Positions 41,478 to 50,476 are shown, counted from the stretch's first letter. The stretch: 64,000 nucleotides of DNA from Bacillota bacterium (GCA_015059245.1 SVAU01000003.1:62001-126000); one strand, 5' to 3'. Numbers and translations: made by a program. The notes: generated by a model not told the origin, from the sequence alone.

Positions 41478-41503
41478 AAAAGAGAATCTATTGATTCTCT
41501 TTT
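41478..41503. terminator. Bidirectional terminator between the DUF3592-like gene and sufU
   Basis: The 11-bp stem AAAAGAGAATC / GATTCTCTTTT with a TATT loop lies between convergent genes. Confidence 0.8.
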
Positions 41504-41922
41504 TCATATTTAGTAATTGCTTTTTCAATTCCTTTCCAAGGAATTGTTGCACAACCTTTTCTATTTTGTTGTTTACATATACCACTATAGCAACATGCTT
41601 CTTTTAATATATCTTCGTTATATTCTTTTTCATCTATCATATTATAATAATTATTTATTAGTTCTTTTACTTCTGTAATAGTTTTACCTATTAATAGTTT
41701 TATCATAATAGATGTTGCTGATGTAGATATAGCACAGGCTTCTCCATTAAAGTGAATATCTGCTATTTTATTGTCTTCGAATTTAATGTATAAGTCTATA
41801 TCGTCGATACATGATTCACTATTTGAATTTACTTTTTTATATGTTGGATCTTCTATAGTGTTTTTGTTTATAGGATTTTGATAATGTTCCATAATTATTT
41901 CTCTTTTTATATTTTCATCCAT
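41488..41922 (-). CDS. sufU: SufU-type sulfur-transfer protein
   Basis: SufU takes persulfide sulfur from SufS in a zinc-dependent exchange for iron-sulfur cluster assembly. The 144-aa protein has the family's ligands: a Cys in the GEACAISTSATS loop, an Asp near SCIDDI, and the C-terminal Cys in GCATIPW. An extra CC..C stretch (ACCYSGICKQ) is typical of the Bacilli form. It is the last gene of the sufC-D-S-U set, 12 bases after sufS. Confidence 0.9.
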   Translation of the reverse strand: MDENIKREIIMEHYQNPINKNTIEDPTYKKVNSNSESCIDDIDLYIKFEDNKIADIHFNGEACAISTSATSIMIKLLIGKTITEVKELINNYYNMIDEKEYNEDILKEACCYSGICKQQNRKGCATIPWKGIEKAITKYEKENQ

Positions 41923-41933
41923 GTTATCAACTC

Positions 41934-43130
41934 CTATAGCATTTCGTTTAATATTTTATTTTTGTCTTTTAGTAAGTTTATTAATGTATCTATTTCTTCT
42001 TTAGTATTGTATAGATAGATACTTACACGTACTGTGTTTTTTACTCCTACTTCATTTTTTAATATTTTTGCACAATGGTTACCTGCTCTTACACAGATAT
42101 TATATTTATTTAAATATACTGCTACGTCTTGAGCGAATATATCATCTACATTGAATGCTACTATACCACTATCACTTTCTTCATTAATGATAGTAATGTG
42201 AGGTATTTGTTTTAGTTCTTTTACTAAGTAGTTTCTTAGTGTTTGTTCATGAGTAGTTATATTGTCTAGACCTATTTTAGTTATGTATTCTATTGAAGCA
42301 CCAAGACCGATTGCTCCTTCGATGTTTGGTGTACCTGCTTCTAATCTAGTTGGTAGTGGTTTTAGATATACTTCTTCGATGGAATCAAATGATTCGTTCA
42401 TTCCACCACCTAGATTTTGTGGCTCTAATTCGTTTAATAGTTCATATTTACCATATAGTATACCAATACCAGTAGGTCCACACATTTTGTGTCCTGAGAA
42501 GGCTAAAAAGTCGCAATCTAGATCTTGTACGTCTGTTTTTATATGTGGAACACTTTGAGCACCATCTACTACAACAAATATATTATTTTGATGAGCAAAT
42601 TCGCTTATTTCTTTTATTGGTCTTAAGTCACCTATTACATTAGTTATCATAGCTAGTGATATTACTTTAGTATTAGGTGTTACTATACTTTTTAAATTAT
42701 TTAATGTTACGTAGTGATTATCATCTAAAGGACAGTATTTTACTATGATACCATTATCTTTAGCTAATCTGTACCAAGGTAATATATTAGATGCATGTTC
42801 ACTTTCAGAGATAATTACTTCATCTCCAGGTTCTAAATGATTTCTAAAGAAACCATCTACTATCATGTTAAGTGAGTTTGTTGTACCACTAGTAAATACT
42901 ATTTCTTGTCTAGTTTTAGCGTTGATAAATTCTTTTACTAGATCTCGTGCATTTTCGTATTCATTATCTACTTTTAATGAAATGTCATAGTCTCCTCTAT
43001 GAGCATTTGCTGTATATTTAGTATAGTATTCATTTATTTTATCTACTACGCATTTAGGCTTCCATGTAGTAGCTCCATTATCTAAATAAATATAGTTAGT
43101 GTTTAGCATCGGAAAATCTTCACGATTCAT
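41934..43130 (-). CDS. sufS: Cysteine desulfurase SufS
   Basis: This PLP enzyme takes sulfur from cysteine. Features: TYLDNGATTWKP-type start, SGTTNSLN, the Schiff-base lysine in FSGHKMCGPTGIG, and the catalytic cysteine in RAGNHCAKIL. About 398 aa, usual length. I chose the ATG at 43130 because GGAGGTG lies nine bases before it; a GTG at 43139 is inside that site. It lies between sufD and sufU, overlapping or nearly touching both, so it is co-translated. Confidence 0.94.
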   Translation of the reverse strand: MNREDFPMLNTNYIYLDNGATTWKPKCVVDKINEYYTKYTANAHRGDYDISLKVDNEYENARDLVKEFINAKTRQEIVFTSGTTNSLNMIVDGFFRNHLEPGDEVIISESEHASNILPWYRLAKDNGIIVKYCPLDDNHYVTLNNLKSIVTPNTKVISLAMITNVIGDLRPIKEISEFAHQNNIFVVVDGAQSVPHIKTDVQDLDCDFLAFSGHKMCGPTGIGILYGKYELLNELEPQNLGGGMNESFDSIEEVYLKPLPTRLEAGTPNIEGAIGLGASIEYITKIGLDNITTHEQTLRNYLVKELKQIPHITIINEESDSGIVAFNVDDIFAQDVAVYLNKYNICVRAGNHCAKILKNEVGVKNTVRVSIYLYNTKEEIDTLINLLKDKNKILNEML

Positions 43131-43131
43131 A

Positions 43132-43824
43132 TTATTCACCTCCTATTAACTCCATTATTTGGTCTTTTATATTTTTATTTATATCTAAGTTATTGATTAA
43201 ATAACCATTTTTTATTAATTTAGTAGCTGCTTCGTTACTTAGACCTTTACTGTTTAAGTAAAAAAGATAATCTTGTGGTATTCCACTTATTGTTGCAGCA
43301 TGGTTTACTTCTACTTCATTTGATGATACTAGTAAGTTTGGTATACAGATACTTTCTTCATCATTAAGTAATAATATTTTAATACTTTCAAGTAAGTTAT
43401 TATTTTCTATTTTAGGTAGAACATCTGCTGTAGATGTTATTATTACTTTACCTTTTTGTTCTGTTACTGATGCTACTTTGATAGATGTTTCATTGTCATT
43501 ACCTGATAGTGTGCTATTTATTCTTAGTTCAACTTTATCAGTTGCTACTATGGAATAATTAAATGAAACATTACTAGTATTATCTTGATTTATTGTTATA
43601 TTATTATTTGCTTTGTTATGTAGAATAAATCTATTGTAGATAAGTGAACTTTTTGGTTCTATGTTAATTGTTAAATTAAGTTCTTCATTATCTTTATGAC
43701 ATATTTCATTTATTAAGACACTACCTTTTATGTTTAAAGTTAGGTCTTTTACTTTTATATCTAGTTCTACTGCATTATCTTTTATTTCTATATTATTTTC
43801 TTTATCTATTAATATTTTATTCAT
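43132..43824 (-). CDS. Short SufB/SufD-family protein
   Basis: Only 230 aa, against 400-470 aa for usual SufD or SufB. The beta-helix core and the C-terminal pattern are present: VNHAATISGIPQDYLFYLNSKGLSNEAA matches the family block with the conserved His and the D-x-LFYL-x-SRG motif. The N-terminal domain of the family is missing. It lies between sufC and sufS, where sufD sits in Bacilli, so I call it SufD-like. No second, larger SufB gene is present in the cluster. It may serve as the only scaffold with SufC, or sufB may be elsewhere. Confidence 0.8.
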   Translation of the reverse strand: MNKILIDKENNIEIKDNAVELDIKVKDLTLNIKGSVLINEICHKDNEELNLTINIEPKSSLIYNRFILHNKANNNITINQDNTSNVSFNYSIVATDKVELRINSTLSGNDNETSIKVASVTEQKGKVIITSTADVLPKIENNNLLESIKILLLNDEESICIPNLLVSSNEVEVNHAATISGIPQDYLFYLNSKGLSNEAATKLIKNGYLINNLDINKNIKDQIMELIGGE

Positions 43825-43848
43825 TTTATTAATTACTTTCTATGTTTA

Positions 43849-44580
43849 TTAATTAGATATTTCTTTAAAACCAGTTTTTTCTATTTCTTCTGCAAGTGAT
43901 GCATCACCTGTTTTAATTATCTTTTTATCTTTTAATATATGAATATAATCTGGTTTTAAGATATCTAGAAGTTTTGGATTATGAGTTATTAATAATATAG
44001 AACAGTTTGTTTCTGATTGATATTCTTTTAGTGAATTAGCTACTATTTTTAATGCATCTACATCTAGACCTGAATCTACTTCATCTAGAATTAAGAAACT
44101 TGGTTTTAACATCCAAATATGTAACATTTCATTTTTCTTTCTTTCGCCACCTGACATACCATTGTTGATTTCTCTATGTAGGAAGTTTTGTGGTATGTGT
44201 AGTTTTTCACAAATAGCTTTGGCTTCTTTGGCGAATTCAAAGATATCAACTCTTTCTTGTGTTTTTTCTGATAAAGCTAGTCTTAGCATTTCGGCGTTAG
44301 TAACACCTTCAATAGCTATAGGGTTTTGAGCTATCATCATGATACCTAATCTACTTATATCAGTTGTAGTTAAATCTTTTAAGTCTTTATCTTTATATGT
44401 AATAGTTCCTTTTGTTACTTCATAGTTTGAATCTTTAAGGATTGCTCTACAAATAGTTGATTTACCTACTCCATTAGGTCCCATAATACAATGAGTTTCT
44501 CCATCATTTATATTTAAGTTAAAATTTTCTAATATTTCTTTGTTATCAGCAACTACTGATAGATTATTAATAGTTAGCAT
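43849..44580 (-). CDS. sufC: SufC ATPase
   Basis: SufC is the ABC-type ATPase of the SUF scaffold. Walker A GPNGVGKST, the signature NNGMSGGERKKNEM and Walker B FLILDEVDSGLD are all intact, and the Q-loop is MMIAQNP. I chose the ATG at 44580 because GGTGATGAA sits just before it; in-frame starts at 44586 and 44607 fit worse. It begins the cluster sufC-D-S-U on the minus strand. Confidence 0.94.
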   Translation of the reverse strand: MLTINNLSVVADNKEILENFNLNINDGETHCIMGPNGVGKSTICRAILKDSNYEVTKGTITYKDKDLKDLTTTDISRLGIMMIAQNPIAIEGVTNAEMLRLALSEKTQERVDIFEFAKEAKAICEKLHIPQNFLHREINNGMSGGERKKNEMLHIWMLKPSFLILDEVDSGLDVDALKIVANSLKEYQSETNCSILLITHNPKLLDILKPDYIHILKDKKIIKTGDASLAEEIEKTGFKEISN

Positions 44581-44646
44581 TTTCATCACCAATTCATATT
44601 TTAACACCTTTTATTTTAGATGTCTATATATACCCCTTGGGGTATA

Positions 44647-45600
44647 TTATTTTCTAAGAGATAATCCTAGTTTTATACCATCTTCTATAGCTTCTTTAGA
44701 CATAGGTACTCTATTTTTAATATTTACTAATATACTATTATCTCTTTCTGATAATGAACGATAATAGGTTCTTTTTGATAATTCTTTTCTTAATAATTCT
44801 ATATAGTCTTTTAATTCTATATTTATTAGTTTGCGTGCTGCTATTAATTTCATTCTTCTTAAGATAGTTTCTTCGGTATGTGGTTCAGTGTCGTATTCTT
44901 TTTCTAATATAAAGTCTCCACCACCTATTTTACATTCAGCTAAAGCAAGTTTTTTATCATAGTCATATAGTCTTATTAAATTAGCTACTATAGCCATTGA
45001 TACTAAATACTCATCTTGTTCTTTATATGGTTCATATCTATAATATGGTTCAGGTATATATGCTCCATAAGTATCATCATATGTTGCTATACATCTTGCT
45101 TGTTTAATATATGGTGTTATGTATGCTTCTCTTTTACCATTAGATATGTATGTAGTTGGTGTTACTATGATAGATGGATTTTTTGTAGATAAGTGTCTTA
45201 AGTTATCATATTCTAATTTTACTGTACCTAGTGGTGTTGATGGTTGACCTACTAATAGAGTATCTATAGTATCTGGTCTTTTTATTACATATACTAGTTC
45301 TGTATCGCCATAGTTTATAAATTCTATAGTAGATGATGGAATAGATGTAGAGATATCTCGTAAGAATGATCTTGTTATAGATACTTCTTCTTGTCTACTT
45401 TGATTACTATTTAATATATGATAACTGTAGTCTGAATCTGGTATACCAAGTTGTTCTTTTATATCAGTTTCTTTTTCCCAAGTACTAGATTTAGATTCTA
45501 CTACTTCTATAGGTGTTGTTTCTAACATAGATAGAAAGTCTTTTATTTGTTGTTCTGTTAAGCCTTGATCTTTTAAATAAGCTATTAATTGTTTATTCAT
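44647..45600 (-). CDS. Uncharacterised cytoplasmic protein
   Basis: I do not recognise this 317-aa protein. It has no signal peptide or membrane helix. The N-terminus looks like a small helical hairpin (QLIAYLKDQGLTEQQIKDFLSML). The middle is beta-rich with ELVYVIKRP and a run of Tyr residues (AYIPEPYYRYEPYKEQ). A conserved-looking LAECKIGGGDFIL follows, and the C-terminus is helical. There is a clear AAAGGAAGAT ribosome site. It lies upstream of sufC in the same direction but is separated by 66 bases and an inverted repeat. Confidence 0.5.
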   Translation of the reverse strand: MNKQLIAYLKDQGLTEQQIKDFLSMLETTPIEVVESKSSTWEKETDIKEQLGIPDSDYSYHILNSNQSRQEEVSITRSFLRDISTSIPSSTIEFINYGDTELVYVIKRPDTIDTLLVGQPSTPLGTVKLEYDNLRHLSTKNPSIIVTPTTYISNGKREAYITPYIKQARCIATYDDTYGAYIPEPYYRYEPYKEQDEYLVSMAIVANLIRLYDYDKKLALAECKIGGGDFILEKEYDTEPHTEETILRRMKLIAARKLINIELKDYIELLRKELSKRTYYRSLSERDNSILVNIKNRVPMSKEAIEDGIKLGLSLRK

Positions 45601-45618
45601 ATTTATCTTCCTTTTTAA

Positions 45619-45648
45619 AATAACTATAAGTTTTGGCTTATAGTTATT
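45619..45648 (-). terminator. Terminator after the second LysR gene
   Basis: A 12-bp stem AATAACTATAAG / CTTATAGTTATT with a 6-base loop overlaps the end of the gene and is followed by TTTAAAAAG on the minus strand; the T run is short. Confidence 0.6.
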
Positions 45649-46531
45649 GGTTTGTAATCATGTTAATAAATTCTCTTGAAGATGTAGTTAATGATTCATC
45701 ATTATAGATTAATACAATAGTTTCTTCTGGTAATTTATCTTCGATATTTATTATTTCTAAATTTTCATTTTGTTCTGCTATATGTTTTTGAATATAACCG
45801 ATACCTAATCCTTCTTTGATATAATTTAGCATTGTTTCACTAGATTCTAATTCCATTATTGGAGTACTAATAATACTTTTTGTTCCTAGTATTTTTTCTA
45901 GTTCTATACGTTGTTTAGATTTCTTTAATGGAAGTAATACTTGATTATTAAATATATCTTCTAAAGTTTTTATTTCTGGTAATTCTAGTTTTGTTTTATC
46001 ATATGCAAAGCAATATTCTGTTTTTGATAGTTCTATTGATTTATAATCTTTGTTAGAGTTATATTCTCCTGTTGTAATAAGTAAATCTAAATTATGTTGT
46101 TGTAATAGTTCAAATAATATTACATCATTATGATTGCTAATATTTATTACTATATTAGGATGTGTTTTCATAAAGTCTTTTATATATTTATTTAAATAAT
46201 AGATACTTAGGTGAGTTGATGTTCCAATTGACACTGTTCCTTTTGTTAGTTCTTTTCCTTCTTGTAATTCTCTTTCACCCAGCATTAAATAATTGTATGC
46301 TTTTTCTACGTATACAAGTAATGCTTTAGCTTCTGGAGTAAGTTCTATACCTCTATTAGTTCTATAGAATAAAAGTGTATTTAATTCATATTCTAAATTT
46401 TGAATATGTTTTGATATTGCTGGTTGCGAAATATGAAGGGTTCTTGATGACTCAGAGAAGCTCTTGGTTTTAGCAACTGTATAGAATACTCTATATAGGT
46501 TTAAATTCATATTATTACAAGGTAGTGCCAA
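45644..46531 (-). CDS. LysR-family transcriptional regulator
   Basis: The helix-turn-helix (NLYRVFYTVAKTKSFSESSRTLHISQPAISKHIQNLEYEL) and the C-terminal effector domain (about residues 95-295) are standard for the family. The start is probably the TTG at 46531, which has GGGGG eight bases upstream; an ATG at 46510 has no ribosome site. That TTG and the GGGGG lie within an 11-bp inverted repeat. The effector is unknown. It is followed by a terminator and is transcribed alone. Confidence 0.88.
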   Translation of the reverse strand: MALPCNNMNLNLYRVFYTVAKTKSFSESSRTLHISQPAISKHIQNLEYELNTLLFYRTNRGIELTPEAKALLVYVEKAYNYLMLGERELQEGKELTKGTVSIGTSTHLSIYYLNKYIKDFMKTHPNIVINISNHNDVILFELLQQHNLDLLITTGEYNSNKDYKSIELSKTEYCFAYDKTKLELPEIKTLEDIFNNQVLLPLKKSKQRIELEKILGTKSIISTPIMELESSETMLNYIKEGLGIGYIQKHIAEQNENLEIINIEDKLPEETIVLIYNDESLTTSSREFINMITNQ

Positions 46532-46555
46532 ATTGAAAACCCCCTTTTCAATTTG
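46529..46555 (-). promoter_or_regulatory. Inverted repeat around the start of the LysR gene
   Basis: A perfect 11-bp inverted repeat (CAAATTGAAAA / TTTTCAATTTG) encloses a five-base loop, GGGGG on the minus strand, which is also the putative ribosome site. The arm ends at the TTG start codon. It could be an autoregulatory operator or a hairpin that shows the ribosome site in its loop. Confidence 0.55.
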
Positions 46556-46604
46556 ATTTTTATTATATAGTATTTATATTAAAAGTCAATACTAGATATA
46601 ACTA

Positions 46605-46641
46605 AAAATAAAACAACTATAACATTTAATTATAGTTGTTT
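46605..46641 (-). terminator. Terminator after the thioredoxin-like gene
   Basis: An 11-bp stem AAACAACTATA / TATAGTTGTTT with a 9-base loop is followed by TATTTTTAG on the minus strand. Confidence 0.65.
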
Positions 46642-46644
46642 CTA

Positions 46645-47637
46645 TTATTTATTATGATTTATCCAATCTAGAAGTTCTTTCTTTTCTTTTTTACCAACTA
46701 ATTCATTTTTTACTACACCTTTTTTGATAGTAAATATTGTTGGTGCTTTTTTATAAGCATAATAACTTCTAAATCTCGCGTCTTCTGCATCAGTTAAACT
46801 AATTATGTTTATTCTATATATTTTTTCATCTAATTCTTTAAAAACATCATTTACGATTGGTTCATATTCTATACAATAAAAACATGTTGTACTACTTACT
46901 AATACTATCATATCTTCATTTTCTAGAATCTTTTTTTCAAATTGACCTAATGTTAAATCTTCGATATTTTTATATTCTTCATTAGTTAGTTCACTATCAG
47001 TTTTTTTTTCTGTATCTATATCATTAATGTTTCCATAATGGTTTGATACTTTATCATAAATATTGCTATTTAATGTTTGACTGCTTCTTATTCTTGTTAC
47101 TTCGCAATGAATTATGTAGAATGTTGTTGCAATTATAACTACAAATATTAATGCAGTTAATACCATTACGGCAATCTTTTTACCTTTACTTCTTTTTATT
47201 ATTTTATCTTCTAATACTACATTTTCTTCTTCTAACTTTTGTACTACTTCTGCTAGATTTTGATTTTCTCTTCCATCAAATATTAAAGTTTTTTCTAGAA
47301 GTGATTCTTCTTCATTAGTTTCTGTTTCAATTTCAATAACTTTTTCTATTTCTTTTGTTACTATAGGTTGTTCAATTTCTTCAGTAACTTCTAATTCAAC
47401 TTTTTCTACTTTAGGTTCTTCTACTTTTTTTGGAGCAACTTTCTTTGTTGGTTGTTTCTTAGGTGCTACTTTTTTTACTTGTTTTTTTGGTTGTTGTTTA
47501 GTTGCTTGAGTAGTTTTCTTTACTTGTTTTTTATTTTTATTATTTGTTTTCTTTGTTGTAGTTGTTTTTTTAGTATTGTTTACTTTTTTTGTAGTAGTTG
47601 ATTTTGTAGTATTTTTTTTCTTTTTTTCTTCTGCCAT
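46645..47637 (-). CDS. Membrane-anchored thioredoxin-like protein with Lys/Thr-rich N-terminus
   Basis: The 330-aa protein has three parts. Residues 1-75 are a Lys/Thr/Gln low-complexity tract, followed by a Glu/Val-rich region to about 150. A membrane helix spans about 154-177. An extracellular thioredoxin-like domain (about 225-330) has CFYC at 252-255 and a cis-Pro motif at APT (about 298-300). It probably acts as a thiol-disulfide protein on the outer face. The very basic cytoplasmic arm is unusual and could contact nucleic acid or acidic lipids; this is inference. Confidence 0.75.
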   Translation of the reverse strand: MAEEKKKKNTTKSTTTKKVNNTKKTTTTKKTNNKNKKQVKKTTQATKQQPKKQVKKVAPKKQPTKKVAPKKVEEPKVEKVELEVTEEIEQPIVTKEIEKVIEIETETNEEESLLEKTLIFDGRENQNLAEVVQKLEEENVVLEDKIIKRSKGKKIAVMVLTALIFVVIIATTFYIIHCEVTRIRSSQTLNSNIYDKVSNHYGNINDIDTEKKTDSELTNEEYKNIEDLTLGQFEKKILENEDMIVLVSSTTCFYCIEYEPIVNDVFKELDEKIYRINIISLTDAEDARFRSYYAYKKAPTIFTIKKGVVKNELVGKKEKKELLDWINHNK

Positions 47638-47686
47638 TTTACTTCACCTTATCATTCTCTTATATTTTAACATCTTTTTAGTATTA

Positions 47687-47714
47687 AAAAAAGACTTTTT
47701 TATTAAGCCTTTTC
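47687..47714 (-). terminator. Terminator after the cyclophilin gene
   Basis: A 7-bp stem (AAGGCTT / AAGTCTT with one G-U pair) overlaps the end of the gene and is followed by TTTTT on the minus strand. Confidence 0.6.
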
Positions 47715-48353
47715 TACTGTTATGAATTTGATTGATTTAATCTTTTGTTCAGTTAATGGACGATCGTTACCATCAGTCTTTACTGTAGCTATTTTATCTA
47801 GAGTATCAAATCCAGCAAATACTTTTCCAAATGCTGCATAATCACCATCTAAATGTGATGAGTCTTGATGTACTATAAAGAATTGACTTGATGCTGAATT
47901 AGGATTATTTGAACGAGCCATTGATATAACTCCTCTAACGTGTTTCATATCATTTGCTACACCATTAGATGTAAATTCTCCTTTGATTGTAGGAATTGAA
48001 TTATCTCCATAACCTGTACCAGTTGGATCGCCACCTTGAATCATAAAGTTTTCGATAACTCTATGGAATATTAATCCATTATATGTACCCTTTTGTACAT
48101 GATTTTTGAAGTTTTCAATAGTTATTGGAGTTTGTGAGTTAGATAATACTATTAACATAATATCTCCATTATTCATTTGAATTCTTACTCTATCTGTTAC
48201 TTCATCAGTTACTGTAAATTTGTAACCATCTACTATTCCTTCTAATATTTCTTCTTTCACAATTTGTTCCTCGCTTTCTTTCTTTTCCCCACAAGCTGTT
48301 ATTGTTAATACAGCTAGTAACATAAATAAAATACTTATTAATTTTCTTTTCAT
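47703..48353 (-). CDS. Lipoprotein peptidyl-prolyl isomerase (cyclophilin type)
   Basis: The product starts with a lipoprotein signal, MKRKLISIL..LTITAC, with the lipobox cysteine at about residue 21. A cyclophilin domain follows with FKNHVQKGTYNGLIFHRVIENFMIQGGDPTGTG and SASSQFFIVHQD, which carries the catalytic Arg and substrate-groove residues. It speeds cis-trans proline turnover and would help fold secreted proteins at the outer face. I chose the ATG at 48353 with AAAGGTGAT upstream. Length is normal for bacterial extracytoplasmic cyclophilins. Confidence 0.9.
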   Translation of the reverse strand: MKRKLISILFMLLAVLTITACGEKKESEEQIVKEEILEGIVDGYKFTVTDEVTDRVRIQMNNGDIMLIVLSNSQTPITIENFKNHVQKGTYNGLIFHRVIENFMIQGGDPTGTGYGDNSIPTIKGEFTSNGVANDMKHVRGVISMARSNNPNSASSQFFIVHQDSSHLDGDYAAFGKVFAGFDTLDKIATVKTDGNDRPLTEQKIKSIKFITVEKA

Positions 48354-48382
48354 TTTTATCACCTTTTATATAATATCAAATA

Positions 48383-49096
48383 TTATTTTCTTTTTAAAGT
48401 ATTAAGATAATCTTTCTCTTCTTTAGATATACGATATGATTCTCTTATTTTACTTATTGATTTATTATGAGTAAAATTATTTAATTTATTATTTTTTAAA
48501 TATTTTTCTGTTTCTTGTGAATAATAAATATATAATTCACATATTAACCAAGCTTGGGCCATATTAATATAGTATTTATCACTAGTAATAGAATCTAAGA
48601 TATTAAATATATCTTTTAAATATTCTTGTTTTATAAAATAATTTAATATTATTATTAGACCTACTCTTGATATGAATTCTTCATTGGATAAAGATAATTC
48701 TTTACATAGATTAAAATACTTAATGGGATTTTTAGTTACTATATTTAAACTATTACAGAAAGAATCACATATACCCCAGTTATCTATTTTAGATATATAT
48801 TTATTAAAGTATTTATCAAATATAGATTCATCTTTAATAGTAGATATTACTAAACCTTCTATTAGTACTTCTTCATAGTATTTAGACTTAGTTAGTTTTA
48901 AGAAATCTTCGTAATTAGTTTTAGATATTTGTTTAGCTATCTTTCTTATTATAGGTAGTCTTATACCTAGTATTTCATATTTAGTGAAACATAATTTAGA
49001 ATGGAATTCTTTGTACTTATCTTCTTTAATAGATATAAGATAATTTATATATTCTTGATATGTTTCTTTTGTCCATATAGTTGGTAAATCTAACAT
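48383..49096 (-). CDS. AlkD-like DNA alkylation repair protein
   Basis: The protein is built of HEAT-like helix pairs and matches the AlkD family: YEILGIRLPIIRKIAKQI near the N-terminus, a Y-Y-E-E block (SKYYEEVLIEGLVI), the DNWGICDSFC segment with the Trp and Asp that contact the lesion, and AQAWLICELYI. AlkD is a DNA glycosylase for N3/N7-alkylpurines. I chose the ATG at 49096, with CCAGGTGAT upstream. It is divergent from the LexA-controlled Pol Y gene, and its upstream region reaches towards the same box. Confidence 0.85.
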   Translation of the reverse strand: MLDLPTIWTKETYQEYINYLISIKEDKYKEFHSKLCFTKYEILGIRLPIIRKIAKQISKTNYEDFLKLTKSKYYEEVLIEGLVISTIKDESIFDKYFNKYISKIDNWGICDSFCNSLNIVTKNPIKYFNLCKELSLSNEEFISRVGLIIILNYFIKQEYLKDIFNILDSITSDKYYINMAQAWLICELYIYYSQETEKYLKNNKLNNFTHNKSISKIRESYRISKEEKDYLNTLKRK

Positions 49097-49142
49097 ATTT
49101 ATCACCTGGTAATTAGTATATCATGATTGGTATTTTTTTACA

Positions 49143-49171
49143 TTGAAATAATATATGAATTGAGTTATAAT
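49143..49171 (+). promoter_or_regulatory. Promoter of the Pol Y-YolD operon
   Basis: TTGAAA (49143-49148) and TATAAT (49166-49171) are separated by exactly 17 bases. The LexA-type box lies just downstream at the expected transcription start. Confidence 0.82.
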
Positions 49172-49177
49172 TTTCGT

Positions 49178-49191
49178 AGAACGAATGTTCG
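49178..49191 (+). promoter_or_regulatory. LexA (SOS) box
   Basis: AGAACGAATGTTCG matches the Bacillota LexA operator (GAAC-N4-GTTC core) and sits over the transcription start of the Pol Y operon, so the genes should be repressed until DNA damage. Confidence 0.8.
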
Positions 49192-49207
49192 TGGTTGGTG
49201 ATATGAT

Positions 49208-50476
49208 ATGAATAAAGAATTATATCCTGAAAGACACATCTTAAGTATAGACTTAAAGAGTTTTTTTGCGTCTTGTGAATGTGTTTTAAGAGGACTTGAT
49301 CCATTTAAGGTTCCTTTAGTAGTTGCTAATCCTCATCAAGGTGGAGGTGCGATTACATTAGCTGTTACTCCCTATTTAAAAAGTAAAGGAGTTAAGTCTA
49401 GAGGAAGAATATATGAGATACCTAAAAATATTGCTTATGCTATTGTTCCACCACGAATGAGTATGTATATAAAATATAGTGAAAAAGTATTAGATGTTTA
49501 TTTAGATTATGTTGCTAAGGAAGACTTACATGTCTACTCTATTGATGAATGTTTTTTAGATGTTACTGATTATTTAAAGTTATATAAAAAGACAGATTAT
49601 GAATTGGCTGAAGAAATATTAAGTGAAATAACTAAAAGAACTGGTTTAACTGCTACTTGTGGAATTGGACCTAATATATTATTAGCTAAAATAGCAATGG
49701 ATACTGAAGCCAAAAAGTATAAGAATGGTATTGCTAAGTGGGAATATAAAGATATACCTAGTAAGTTATGGACTATTAGTCCTTTATCAAAGATGTGGGG
49801 TATTGGGCCTCGTATGGAGAAAAGGCTTAATAATATTGGGATACGTTCTATTGGTGATTTGGCTAAGTATGATAAGAATAGATTAAAAGATAAATTTGGG
49901 GTTATGGGATTAGAGTTATGGGAACATGCTAATGGTATTGATTTGTCTAGAATAAAAGATATGCAAGAATATAAACCTAAAGATAAGTCATATTCTAATA
50001 GTCAGGTTTTATTTAAAGATTATGATGGCGATAATGTTAGAATTATTATTCATGAAATGGTTGATATGGTATGTAAGAGATTACGTAATGGTAATAAACA
50101 ATGTAGTGTTGTTGGATTAGCTATTGGGTATTCTAAACATACTGGTGGTGGATTTTATCATGTTATGAAGTTAGATACACCTACTGATGTTAATAAAGTA
50201 GTATTAGATTGTTGTATGTTATTATTTGATAGGTATTATACTGGTTTACCTATCAGGAAGGTTGGTGTTAGTGCTGGTAGATTAAGTAATAAAGATTCTA
50301 TTCAATTGAATTTATTTGAAAGTTTTGAGGATACTAAAAAAGAGGAAGTAAAAGAAAAAACTATCGATGAGATTACTAGTAAGTTTGGAAAGAATAGTAT
50401 CTTGAAAGCTTCTGCTCTACTTGAAGATTCAACTGTTAAAGATAGGAATAATAAGATTGGAGGTCATAATGCATGA
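49208..50476 (+). CDS. Y-family DNA polymerase (UvrX/UmuC-like)
   Basis: The 422-aa enzyme is an error-prone translesion polymerase. The catalytic acidic residues are in ILSIDLKSFFASCE (Asp15) and HVYSIDECFLDVT (about residues 114-115). A steric-gate region and the GIGPNILLAKIA helix of the palm are present, followed by the thumb (MWGIGPRMEKRLNNIGI) and a little-finger domain. LNLFE near the C-terminus fits a beta-clamp-binding motif. It overlaps the YolD-like gene by four bases, the standard pairing in Bacillota, and is behind a LexA box. Confidence 0.93.
   Translation: MNKELYPERHILSIDLKSFFASCECVLRGLDPFKVPLVVANPHQGGGAITLAVTPYLKSKGVKSRGRIYEIPKNIAYAIVPPRMSMYIKYSEKVLDVYLDYVAKEDLHVYSIDECFLDVTDYLKLYKKTDYELAEEILSEITKRTGLTATCGIGPNILLAKIAMDTEAKKYKNGIAKWEYKDIPSKLWTISPLSKMWGIGPRMEKRLNNIGIRSIGDLAKYDKNRLKDKFGVMGLELWEHANGIDLSRIKDMQEYKPKDKSYSNSQVLFKDYDGDNVRIIIHEMVDMVCKRLRNGNKQCSVVGLAIGYSKHTGGGFYHVMKLDTPTDVNKVVLDCCMLLFDRYYTGLPIRKVGVSAGRLSNKDSIQLNLFESFEDTKKEEVKEKTIDEITSKFGKNSILKASALLEDSTVKDRNNKIGGHNA

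Noticed and set aside
44626..44646. Inverted repeat TATACCCC-TT-GGGGTATA read as a terminator
   Set aside because: It has no T run on the minus strand after it and almost no loop. It might be an operator, but nothing further supports that.
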